Assembly (NCBI RefSeq): GCF_037975245.1
Contig: NC_092582.1
Coordinates: forward strand, 3,938,501-4,002,500
Reading direction: 5' to 3'
DNA: 64,000 bases
Source of the DNA: Apostichopus japonicus
Taxonomy: Eukaryota; Echinodermata; Holothuroidea; Aspidochirotida; Stichopodidae
The translations under genes were made by a program, and so were the position numbers. Of the stretch, positions 25,301 to 37,300 are shown piece after piece. Under the pieces are notes generated by a model that worked only from the letters and a program-made list of their open reading frames with translations, had not been told where the DNA came from and searched no databases. Positions within the stretch are counted from its first letter, which is position 1. Each line of letters begins with the position of its first letter.

Positions 25301-28300
25301 AAAATCTGATCTAAAAAGGAAGAGAACGAAATCAAATCATTTTGAACTTTTTACGGTGTGGATTTTACGTAAAGGCCCTATTTATCGAACTTTACTTTAG
25401 AAATTGTAAGTACAGGTTTTAAAGCCTTTCATGGTATTAAACATGTACATATATAGATTAATATGGACCGATGACAAACATGTGCTTCTTTTAGTATGTG
25501 CAGCTGTGTTGGTGTTTGTACTTTGTACATACAGCAGCTATATAAACAGTCAATGTAATCATGTTATTATTTAACACAATAGTTTGTTTGTGTAATTCCC
25601 AGGCTTTCATTGATTATGAAAGTGAAGGCTTTGGGTAGTGATTTGTCACTTTGTTGTAAAAAGTGCTGTGTTGTCAGCCCAAAATTCTAACCAGTGAACA
25701 ATGAAGACAGCCAACAACAATCCCTACTTTTGTCCCCATCTCTCCCCCCTCCCTTCTCCCTTTCTACCCCTTCCATTCCCAATCCCTTCCCGATCCCTTC
25801 CTGATCCCTTCCCTCTCTCTTCTCCCTCTCTTCCCCCTCCCCCTCCCCATTCACCAAGCACAATTGAATCCTGGTTACACATACTCCTGTATTAACATGA
25901 CATTATTATATCAGAGATACTTGAAATTCAAATGATATAAGACCAGCACCTTTCCTTGAAGTATATCCACCACCTGCCTGGTAGTAGATATCATACTGGA
26001 TTATAAACAGGAAGAAATGAAATCCAACATGATCTGCTACTTTTAATTAAAGTCTTCAAAATTGCATCACAAACGATGACATTGAGCAAAGATTTTGACA
26101 TATGGCAACAGAGATGCATGTCCGAAAGAAAAGGAGTCCAACATGATCTGCTACTTTAGATTAAAGTCATCAAAATTGTATCACAAGCGATGACATTGAG
26201 CAAAGATTTTGACATATGGCAACAGAGATGCATGTCCGTACATGCCTATTAAGACATATTAGAGCTTTAGGAATCAGTCACAGAAAGTTCACTCAGTTAA
26301 GCTTCACCTTAAGACAAGTTCACCACTGAATAGCTTTGTAGTTGATTCAACCCAGGCCTCAAAACTCAGGCTATTTTACTGGCTAAATGCCAGTGGATTT
26401 TTTCATTTGCCAGTAGAGCAAAAAAAAAAGGTACTTGCAGTATTTTTCTTCCAGTAGACATTAAGAACATAAACACATAATGTGTTGGATGACTATTGTC
26501 AGTCAAGAAATTAGCTTGATTTATACACTTACCAAACATAAACCCTGTATGTATTACTCTTTATGATTATTAGCAAATATTACTGGGCTGCTCCTGTTAC
26601 CCTGTGCAAGAAACTGATGTTTGTTGTAAAATCAGGGAAATGCCAGTGGGAACTTGAATTTAGCCAGCAGATTTCTTAAGCACTTGCATTAATATTTTGC
26701 AATTATGTGGCTAAAATTGTGAAAATGTCTATGACTGTTATCACAGAACACTTTTTATCTAAATCTCTCAATAAGATTTATCATTCACATGCTAGCATAA
26801 TTTGTTCCAAGATTCTCTGATATATATAATTATGTTTTAAACAAATACAGTTGTTACATGTCATCATTTCGAAAACATATATGTAGATTATACAAATTAT
26901 AGTTTCGATATATACTGTTGTTAGAGATGATCTGAAGGACCTTGCACATTTGTTAATTCTGCCAGAGCGTGAACTTCCTACCAAAGTACAGTGTACATAT
27001 GGCATTAAATGATATATAACTATAGCATCGTAATATCGGTTTGAAAAGATCCAGAGGCATGTAACTATATTATTTATAAAGGCAGGAGTTCAAATATGAC
27101 CTTTTAAAATTCCTGCTCATCAAGGTGGTGTTTCTTTTCTCCCATCTGAAGAAGATGCTACTAGGATTGAAGCGTCAGTCCCCCCTAACCTTTGATACAT
27201 TTACCTACAAATGCTGTCTACAGTAGACAATCAGTTAATCATTTTGGCTTTCACTCTATTTTTTATTTTTTTAAAACTTTTTTAATAAGATTCTTATGAT
27301 TTTGTTAGTTTAAAGGTGACAAGTGTTGGCCCTAATGTGCGTTGAAAGTTAAAAAGAATCAGTCTATTAAGGTCAAACTTGAGCTGCATGTTAGGCCAGC
27401 CTTCTAAAGATTTTTCCGTACTGAGGGTCATTAAATTTTGTAAATTTAAGCCCCTCAATGTCTGGAGACATAAAATAATCTGGAGGTTCAGCACATATCC
27501 GGAAAAGTACTTTCGGTAATTTGAGCCACTTTTAGCCTAAATTTGAGGCCAAAGCTGATGGTGACACGTTCCATTCGTGTTTATAACTCTAAATCATTTC
27601 ATACAGGCTTGGCCTAAATGTTCCCTGTCTGTTGATAGAGAGATTGCTTGTGATGAAATGCTATATCATTTGGTTCTTCCCAACTTTGGGGCCAATATAA
27701 ACTACCATATTGTATTTATAAAGTCTGTCTTTTAATATAAACTGTGAAACCCATTCCTTGTCATCTAATACAGGTCTCTGTCTGTGTTTTGAATGATAAC
27801 AAATCTTTGTGCCTACAATCACATGAGACTCTTTATCAGCTACTTTGGATTTAATTTTGAAGTATTGCAAATTATGTAAATAACTGAAAAACGACCCCAA
27901 ATTCTCTCAATATCAGTTGAAAGATTTACAAATGGTTTATCATGCCATACTGTGTGTACCACTAGATTTATACAACTTGTATATTTCTCTCAAAGTGTGT
28001 TGTTTCTTATTTTGAAAATGACTCTGTAAAAGGTATCATGTATTGTACACTGCTTGGCTCTCTGCATGTAGTGCATACCTGTACAATTCAACACGAACAG
28101 CTCTTTTATCTTCACCTGTTCCTACCATGCAGTTAAATATGGCAAACCTAGGTATTTAGGGTGTGATATCTCTCAAATCTCAGGCTGAAATAGTTTCAAC
28201 AAATTCCGGGTGGTGTATTTGGTACCAACCCAGGGGGAGGGAGGGGGAGAGGAGAGAGGGCATGCAATAGTTTTTATATTCTGATGGTAAACCCTAGCTT

Positions 28301-31300
28301 AAAGCAGCATTTTGCGTTCGGTCGCCGTTTTCTACTTTTTTGACATGTCCATCAAGTTTTTTACATACATCAATCACAAAACAGCGAACAAAGATATTAT
28401 CCAAGTTTTTCCCAGACAACAACGTTAATTGGCGAGTAATTAAGGATATTTGCAGATAATGAGAAAAGTGTCCACAACAATTCCACATTAAAATTTAATC
28501 GCATACAGTTCTCCCAAACCCAGTAATTTGAATTCAACCAATCAGAGATGCAGGTTTAGTTATGAGCCGTTCCTAAAAATAGATTCAAGACTTTACATTG
28601 GTACAACCAGGGAGTTGTTATGGAACTCCCTGGTACAACTGCCATATAGACTGTTCACAAATCAAGCTTGGTGTTGTATTACGTATTGGTCAATGATGTT
28701 CATAGTGTTTAAATATTCATATCATGGGCGAGGTTTATTTGGATCCCAATGGAAAATATCTTGGAGAAAAACAAAGTTGAGAGTTGCAAATTTTTCGACT
28801 TTTATGCCACCATTTGAAGTAAGATTTAAATAGATAAGCTTGTTATGCATGTCGTTATGGCATAGTGGAGTCAGTGAGGTTGAGAAAAATCATAGAAAAG
28901 GATGCAAAATGCTGCTTTAAGATTTAACAACTCACAGTTTACTTTTAACTGGAGATTGGTTGCTATGGGACTAGCTACCCTACTTCTTTCTAACATCCCT
29001 CTTCATTGAGTATATAGTACCAATGATATGACAAGCTTTACTTCATTTTGCCTGAGTGGTTCCCATTGGTTTTGTAAGATTTTTCAAATATAAAAGCCGA
29101 TGAAGCTATAAACTAAAATCTTCCGTTTCGAGAGATAGTCAAACTGTACTGTAGCTTTAAAAGTCTGTTCTGGTAGCTGTCATTATGTAAATCTGTGATG
29201 TCATAGTACGACCTGCATCTGAAGTGTTTTATTTTCTCCTTTGTTTTTTCTTTATATGGTTTTTTGTCCGGGTAGAATGTTAACAATGTTGACATTGAAA
29301 CCAATGTCATCAGATTGATCAGATTTAGGTCATGTTGAAAGGTTCATCTTATGTAAGTTTCAGCATAAATTGCAAAGCCCATCTTCATTATAGGAAAAAA
29401 AAGCATTTTAGTCAATGAAGCAAAATGTAAAGAATTGAAAGCACATGAGACTTATTAGGATGTGATCAGTGACGGAGCTAGGGGTATTGGTCAGGGGGGG
29501 TCGAGGATGGTTTGTTGGGGTGCTTTCGACATTATCTAAGCGGAGCGCCACCACGGAGCGTACAGACAGTTTTTGAGTAAAGATACTCCCTAGATCGCCG
29601 GAAATGACCCTTTCCAGGCCTTGCTTATTTGCAGATAAACGAAGAATAAATAGGTGTCATCGCCAAGAAAATGTGACAAATGTCAATAGTTAGATGAGAC
29701 CGCAATAAAAAAGTCAATAATCGTGAATAAGTAAAAAGTGGTAAAAAGCTGAAAAGGGCTCCAGCAGTCCATTTGAGTCCGTCAGGGAGGGGCATCCGCC
29801 CCCCCCTGACTGTATGGACGCTCCGCCACTGTATGTAATAAGAATACGTGATCAAGTCTTTAGCCTAATTGTGTGTGAAAGAACATTTAATCTGTGATAT
29901 CTTCCAAATGGAATTAGATGGAGCATGCAGGGAGTCATTTGGGGAGGGTTTTCATGACAGTTACATTATCGCTATCACATGAAGATGAATAGTGATGGTT
30001 GGGTGTGTGTCTCCTTTGATATGAGAAGTTTAGATGATTCCCCATAAAAAAAAAATTTAAACAACATTTCTATCATTTTCTCAAAGAAATAGAAAAAGTG
30101 ACATCACTGTGACATTGTTTAATATTTGATCTCTCAAGCGATATAGCGATTCTATTAAAGAATATGACACAAAATGTAATCTTTACCCTGACAGAAAGTA
30201 ATAAGCATTTGTTCACAGGTGGTATGTGGGAAATTAAATGCAATAGTAGAGTTCCTCCCAGAAGGTAACATAGATCTGTATATTTGTACATTCTGACAGT
30301 GTTTTGCTGGCACATTGAATGGATTTCTGGGTAGTGCAAAATGCACTTTGTGATGTAACCATCTTTCCTCTCTTCTTTACAGATGATGATCTACCTGGGG
30401 AAGTTGAAGACCGTGTCATTGAAAGACTAGCTAAGGAAGGTAACCAGCAGACAGGTCAGTTTCACATAAAACCTGTTTATGTTTTGAACGTGAATTACTA
30501 TTTACTTCGTTCCCCACTTACCTGTCTCCCCACAACCTATGCACCGCATTCTACCGTGTCTAGAATGCCCTGGTAATCTTTTAACACTGTACACCCTCAC
30601 TGGCCCTAATGGCCTTCCTTCAAACCAGTAAGTTTTATAATATCTGTGAATCATCACTTCTTGCTTGTATGGTCACATTAATATAGCAGTGAAGATCCTC
30701 TTGTGCTCTCATCCAAGCCTAAGTTGCTTCCCTCTTCCCTTACCTGTCTCCAGTCTACGTATATGCACTTTCCCATATACCTAGACTACATGAATGAAGG
30801 ATTTTAACACCGTGTCTCCAATATTCCACTTCCCGGACCTCACTCTGTCCCGCTTCCGTATTTACCATTCAGAACTTATACAACTAGGAGTTCTTTCTAT
30901 GGACCTTTCGTCTGAGAATGTCTTACAACTCCGTTTGCAAATGTTTGTCATCATTTGTGGATTGTATTTCATCCGGAACAAAGACTTTTTTCACTAATCT
31001 TGAAATTTGAGTGAAATTATATGCGAGATTATAATATATCAGGCACAGAACTTGTGTATCCTAGATATGTCCATTATAAATATAAAAAAATTAATAATCA
31101 ATTAAAAAAATTATTCTAACCTTTTGGTTTTAAGTTTTCCTCTGTGCAATAGTTAAGTTTATCATCTTTTGAAGCACATCTTGAAGAAACAATCTAAACG
31201 TTTACCTAGGAAAATGATTTCAGGTAATGATGTTATTGAACCATGTTAAAATACAGTTCTTTAGAATTTGTCATGGGTGACTTGTCTTGCATGCGTCTTC

Positions 31301-34300
31301 AAAACCATCTCACATCACATGCAAGGATACAGTGGTATTTAGAAAATCTGCAAGAGTTAAACTTGTCGTGAATTAGATAAGCTTTGTGAATACCCTTGAT
31401 AAATGGAAACACTCGGAATCCATTTATGGTATATATCTTTATCTACATCTCTGTAAACCACTTAATGGAGACGTCTGCCTGTACTTTCCCTAGTGAATGT
31501 TACATCCTGTTTGTTTCTATGTGTAGTCATGGAAAAGTTTGCCTCCATCGTGTCCTTGTAAAAACCCCTGATCAAACAGTCCTAGCGTGCCAAACTAATT
31601 TAAGGATAGCGGCGGCCGATCAACATTCGCAAGGACATGCTTGCTGATGCTGATGTAACGACGATGACGAGGCTGATGAATATTCACGTCTTGCAGAATG
31701 TGAAATGTGGAACAGTCTGAAGTATACATTTGTTATTCTCTATGTATTCATTGTCCATCCTCTCTTTGAATAAGGATGCATATACCGTATCTAAGCCAAT
31801 GTATTCAAGACCGCAGTCGATGGAACGAGTGCTTAAACTCCAGACGATGTAGAGTTGCATCGACAAAATCGTGAATCGATGTAGCTAAGTACCCGTTATC
31901 GGTCTAAGGTCGTATTTCCAGGCTTTCCTTGCAATCACAGTCTTAACATGAATCGTGACATTGAGCTCACAGACCCAAGGTCCCGGTATGAGGCATCTAC
32001 AACTTGATTTTTTCGGTGTTGAAAATATAAAACTTGATTCAGTTTCGTCCATTAATGGATTTGCTTGTCAAGTTTGAGATTCATCTTAATATGATAGAAA
32101 CCTTTCTACAGCAGTTCGTCATCATTTAGCAAATACTAGCTGTGACAAATGCGATGATTTCTTGAAAAGTATTTGTGACACATATCTCAACGTAAATGTG
32201 GATATGTCCTTGTTGATTGGAAGTCCGAAGGTATTCCATCATGATCATAGATCATATTAATGCCACTGCCTTTAATGCCAAAAAAATAAAAAATAAATCT
32301 TATAAATATATTCTCTAATGATAAGTTTGACAGATATGAAGAAAACACTGTATGCAATATGAATTTAACTACTTTCTGCCTAGCAACTGAATGTCAAAGG
32401 GTAAAAGAACCATTTTGTATTAAATTTCAAGAAAGGGCCAAAATTTGTACCTTGTTTAGATGTGATTTTAATGGAGGAGAATACAGTTCATTTCTTAACA
32501 GCAACCTGAAATTGACTACCACCAAGTGAATGTACCAGTTAGAATTAATTGTTCAAATATTACTTTGCTCTTCACCCACCTGTCTCCCCACAACCTTAGC
32601 ACTCTCGTTCTACAGTGCCTAAAATGAACTGGCAACCTTTTACTAACTCTGTGCGCCCTCCCTCTATGGATGCTACTCTGAGAAAGTTTATTTATGAATT
32701 TGATTTTAAATGGTCCTCTCATGTAGGTGGAGACAGCATGACATGGTTTTGAAACCTAATAGTAGTGCTTCTTGTCCATGCAACTAAATGTACTAATTGA
32801 CTCACTCCCTTTGCCAAAAGTTGCAAAGAAGGAATATCCCTTCGTTTGTTAAAAAGATCCTCAATTCTAGTGTATTGATGGAGGCTTGTCAATGCTCTGG
32901 GAAATTCCTTTGTGATTTTGCTCTGTCTAGCAAAAAGGGTAGGGTTGTCCAGCTCTGAGCCATCAGCAAGGTTTCTCTCCAGAAGTCAGGGTGAATCAGA
33001 TGCTTTCTATATTTCCATTTTTTTTTATCCGAGGCCTGCTCAGGGAGTTTCAGAAATCTGCGGCATACAGTGAGTGTCACGTCCACATCACTTAGATGCA
33101 ACCATTGAGGAGGAAGGAGAAAGTGACTGCTTTAAGCTCATTCATTTCAATAAGGATGACGTCAAAAGAATTCTGCAATTTTGATAAGCTGAATAAAAGG
33201 GCAGCGCTTTTATTGTCATGTGATGCCCTATATATGCTATGACAAACTGTGTCTCCCGGGCCCCAACCGTTATGCATGGATTGATAAATAGTTACAGGAA
33301 TGTCACAAGAAATATATGAATAAGAATAAGTTGTGTAGCTGGGAATGTGGTTTACGCAACTGGTCTATTCGAAAAGGACACAAGTGTTGACGAAGTATAG
33401 ATATTGAACTCACTTCCTTGCTTACATGTCTCCAAGTTACAACCTCAGCACTCTTGCTCTACAGTGCCTAGAGTGAACTGGTAATGACTTTAGCACTGTA
33501 CGCCCTCCAAGGCTGGTCTCTATACTGGATGGTCAATGACCCTCCTCATTTCTACCACCCTATTGCTAAGAGAGAGTTTGTTGGCAAGTTTTGGGAATTT
33601 TACTTATCTGATGGTGATTAATGATAGCCCTGATAGCCCTGATGACATAACAGTGGTTGGCTATAAAAGAAACTGATTTGACAACGAACTGTTGCTTTTT
33701 CTGTACATAAATATCCCCTCAGGGACATATTCCAGCAACATTTTTCATAATTATTTCTCATGCAAAACACTCATACCTGTCATCTAGCAATTCCAAAAAA
33801 TTACACCAACCTGGCTATATGTTTGTTTGCATCGATAAAGAGAAGTTTTTGAATACTACATCAGTTTGAAATTTGGATTAAAACTGTCAATTAATGTTTG
33901 ATACAATGAACAGTTCTCTCCCATGGTTGTTCCATCACTCTCCTTTCCACCCCCTTTTCTATCTTCATTACAGCCCCCCCCCCCCTCTCGATTTGAAGGG
34001 ACATTGTAAGTCTAATGTCTATCGGTATAATCTGCAGTTTGGTCTGCCTTGAAAGAAGAGTCTTGTAGTCCTTTTGTCTCAGTTGGAAATAAGCCAACTT
34101 TTGCATATCTGCTATGTATAGTGTTTTTGTCACATATTGCTCACATCTCCTTTCTTGACATTTGAAATGTATTCCAAACTCTGTGACGATCCACGCTGGC
34201 ACACTTTCAGAATACCATTAAACTTTGTGAGTCGATCCTGAAAGTAAAAAAAAAAAAAAAAAAAATTGTTTTACCCTTTGTGATGTAGTAAAATGCATCA

Positions 34301-37300
34301 GGAACCAGAGTATATGCCATTTGTTGATATTTCCCCTCCTAATTGCAGGCCCTTGCGTGGTAAGCACGCCTTTGATCAGATGTCATGCACAGTTTTATGT
34401 GGTAAAGTGCAGGGAAAAGAGGTTTTTATAGGAATTTTCTAGTAGCAGACAATGTTAGACATATATTGAAGGGAAAAAATATTTCACACTTAACTGGTGC
34501 CTTACTCAATATACAGTTCTACATACAGTATGATTGAAATGAAAGATACAGTATATGATACAGAACATACAGTAGATACAGTACATATGATTGAAATGAA
34601 AGACAGCCTTATTTAAGTGGCTGAACATCCTCCTCCTACGCTAGGGAGTGAATTACGAAAGGTGCTCTGGGATGTGATCCAGGCAACTGTTCTTCATTCA
34701 TTTAAGGCTTTTCTTAAGCTATTATGCATCTTGCCTGATTTATCCCTGAAACCTGATCAGCATTAGGAATGTTTGCTTTTTAGCTGTCAATGTTCTCTCT
34801 ATTTCAAATTTCATGTAAATGTACCCCTTTTTTCAAAAGTTTTTTTCCTCACTGGATAAATGATTTTAATATTGTAAAGTAAAACGAAAACATTTCATAT
34901 TAAATTGCTTTGGTGACATCATACTTTAAGCTGTTGCCAGTTGCATTTTACAAAATATCAAAAATTTTAAATATTAATATCTTCACAATACAAAAAATGC
35001 TAGGAGGATGTTACTTTAACCTAATGCTTTTTTATCTCTGCAGCTCATTCCCCCCTCTCCCCCGTCACCACAAAGACAAAGAGGCTTCCCCCCCCCCTTT
35101 GAATTGTTTTATATACACCTTTCTCATTATAATTATTATTCAAAGTTTTTCTTTCCTTTCCCAGTGCATCATAAGGTCTACCCCATGATATTGGGTTGGA
35201 TAGTCTTCATCACAGCAGGGAGCTGCTAGAGTAGCAGCTCCCTGATCATAGTAAAGCAGACATTCATGTAAATAGCATACAGTATATGCCACTGAAGCCT
35301 ACAACAATTAGTAGTATGACTGACATACCAAGGGCAATAGAAGAGTATATATGGTCTGGGTACAGCTACTCTGTGTTTGTATCTACCATCAACTCAAGAA
35401 CCTAAATTGATAACTTAATGAATGTTGCCATGGACGACATAGCAGTGCCATTAATTTCATGACAAGGCCTGGCTCTGCATGTCTTATATATATGTGTCCT
35501 GTCTGACTGAGCATTTGACCCTGAAGCAAAATTTTTGTAAATTTAATTGAAACTGGAGTAATTTATTCCATGACAGCTTGGCAACTCAACCATCATCCAG
35601 AGTTTTTTACGGGGAGCTCTACCAATGTTCAAATTGTCATTTCCACGGGGCATGTTGTATGGAACAAAAAGTGGAAGTTTGGAAGTGTTTTTTTTTTTCC
35701 AAGCACATTTGTAAATGGCAGCAAATATAATTGCATGTGCTGTCGGGCACAGTATCGATTCAAGATTCAAATTCATACTGCCATAATTTTGTAAACGGAT
35801 TAAAGCGGTCTCATGTACTATAGTTGTAAGATAACTACATTTACTTCATTCCTCTCTTAATTTACCTTGTCTCCTATACTTACATCTTAGAGAGGGTCAT
35901 TGGGGGGGGGGAGGGGGTGGGGGAGGGAGTGGAAGAATGTTACCAATTTGTAGATTTGGCAGGTTGGAATTTGTATGTTCAGTAGACAGGTAAAGTAACG
36001 TCATTTGCAAATAAGTTTTGGGGTACCATCTGCTTTTGATACCCCTTCTTGCAGTCGATAAAATTCATGCATGCCGTATTTGTGGACATTTGTTTGGCAG
36101 TTGTACTTTCTAAGGCTGTACTTAAGTTTGCTTGAGAATTAAAAAGCTATTCTGGTATTATCCCTATGAAATTATTCAGTATTATGGTCCTAAAAAAGGC
36201 TAGAAGTAATACCATATGTAATACGTATGGACTTAGTCTTGCATACTTTAAAGTGCCATGGCATGGATTGATCTAGCCGGTTGGGCAAACTGTCATAGAG
36301 AAACACCTTTAGGGATAACAAGTTGCAAAAACTTTCTTACAATCTATAATTTATTACATATTCATTAATAATTACTCCATAAAGCACCAATGGATTTTCT
36401 ACAAAATCTTCTTTAATCACCACCACTAGAGATGAACTTGTTTGTCTCCGTTTTTTTCCCTAAATTTCTCTGAGTAACACAGAATAATAATCTCATCCTT
36501 AGGGATTAACAGCTTACAAGGGACAACATTGTAAATATACAACCCGTACCATTCTCAAAGTCTGTATCTTCTTCAGTTAATGTACTCGTTGTTGTAATGT
36601 AACATCTCATGGAACATTTCCCTGTACAGGTTCCAGAGAAACCAAAACCATGCGAAACATTTCGATTACTAACAAAGAACATACCTTGATAAAAACATAT
36701 ATATAAACAGATAATTTCATAAATAAAGAAGTTTTGCCCACTTTCTGCTGACGTGAGTGAAAAGAGAGGAAAATAGAGAGTCTAAAACAGAACAGATGGC
36801 CTTCCTCTAAGAAAGCTTGACGTGGCCAGTTTAAACTATGACATTTGGAAGTTTTAGAGATTAGCCGTTTGATGTTTCAGCTTTTGTCGTCACTATTCTC
36901 TCCTGCAGTCAACATGAGCTGTCGATCAAGTGCTCTGCACTTCTGTTATTTCAATTTATTTGCAACTGGCATTGCTATTATGGCTTGGTTGACTGGTCAA
37001 GTGCTGCTTTGTTACCATGGCAACTGTTGCGCGGAAGTAAAGCTAGGTTGGCCAAGCTCATCCATTTGAACAACGCCGGTATCCGCTCTGATATTGCATA
37101 TGTAACGTCATAGTCATTTGTGACGCTAAAGCATTTCAACCTGAACTTTCATCGAAGGCTAGAATTTGTTTCAAAGGCAATTAGAATTATTAAGTGTGTA
37201 TACTCTTTGGTAAAATTGGTCAGCCTTTGTAGTTTAAGCGATGCAAAAACACTGTGATGTCGATGAGAAAGGCTTGTTCTAAGTGGAATTAGGTTTCTGG

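Larger units (their letters stand above)
10333..30382 (+). other. Intron 1 of the membrane-protein gene (about 20.05 kb)
   Basis: The donor is GTAAGA and the acceptor TTCTTTACAG. It holds dispersed repeats, the satellite-like array at 18.6-19.5 kb, the long inverted repeat at 20.5-22.6 kb, a TTAA-flanked MITE, a hAT-type MITE and two hammerhead-like motifs, all listed separately. Stretches such as 10.4-11.9, 12.1-15.3 and 22.7-24.7 kb show only AT-rich, homopolymer-bearing sequence with no exon I can support. Confidence 0.6.

Noticed and set aside
28528-28833. Open frame similar to one at 61923-62153, which could look like a conserved protein
   Set aside because: Both lie inside copies of the same TTAA-flanked MITE; the similarity is that of repeated DNA, and the second lies in the reverse orientation of the element, as does the element itself.
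36845-37069. Plus-strand open frame with a hydrophobic stretch resembling a signal peptide
   Set aside because: It does not start with ATG in good context, has no partner exon of fitting phase, and no recognised domain; too little to call a gene.
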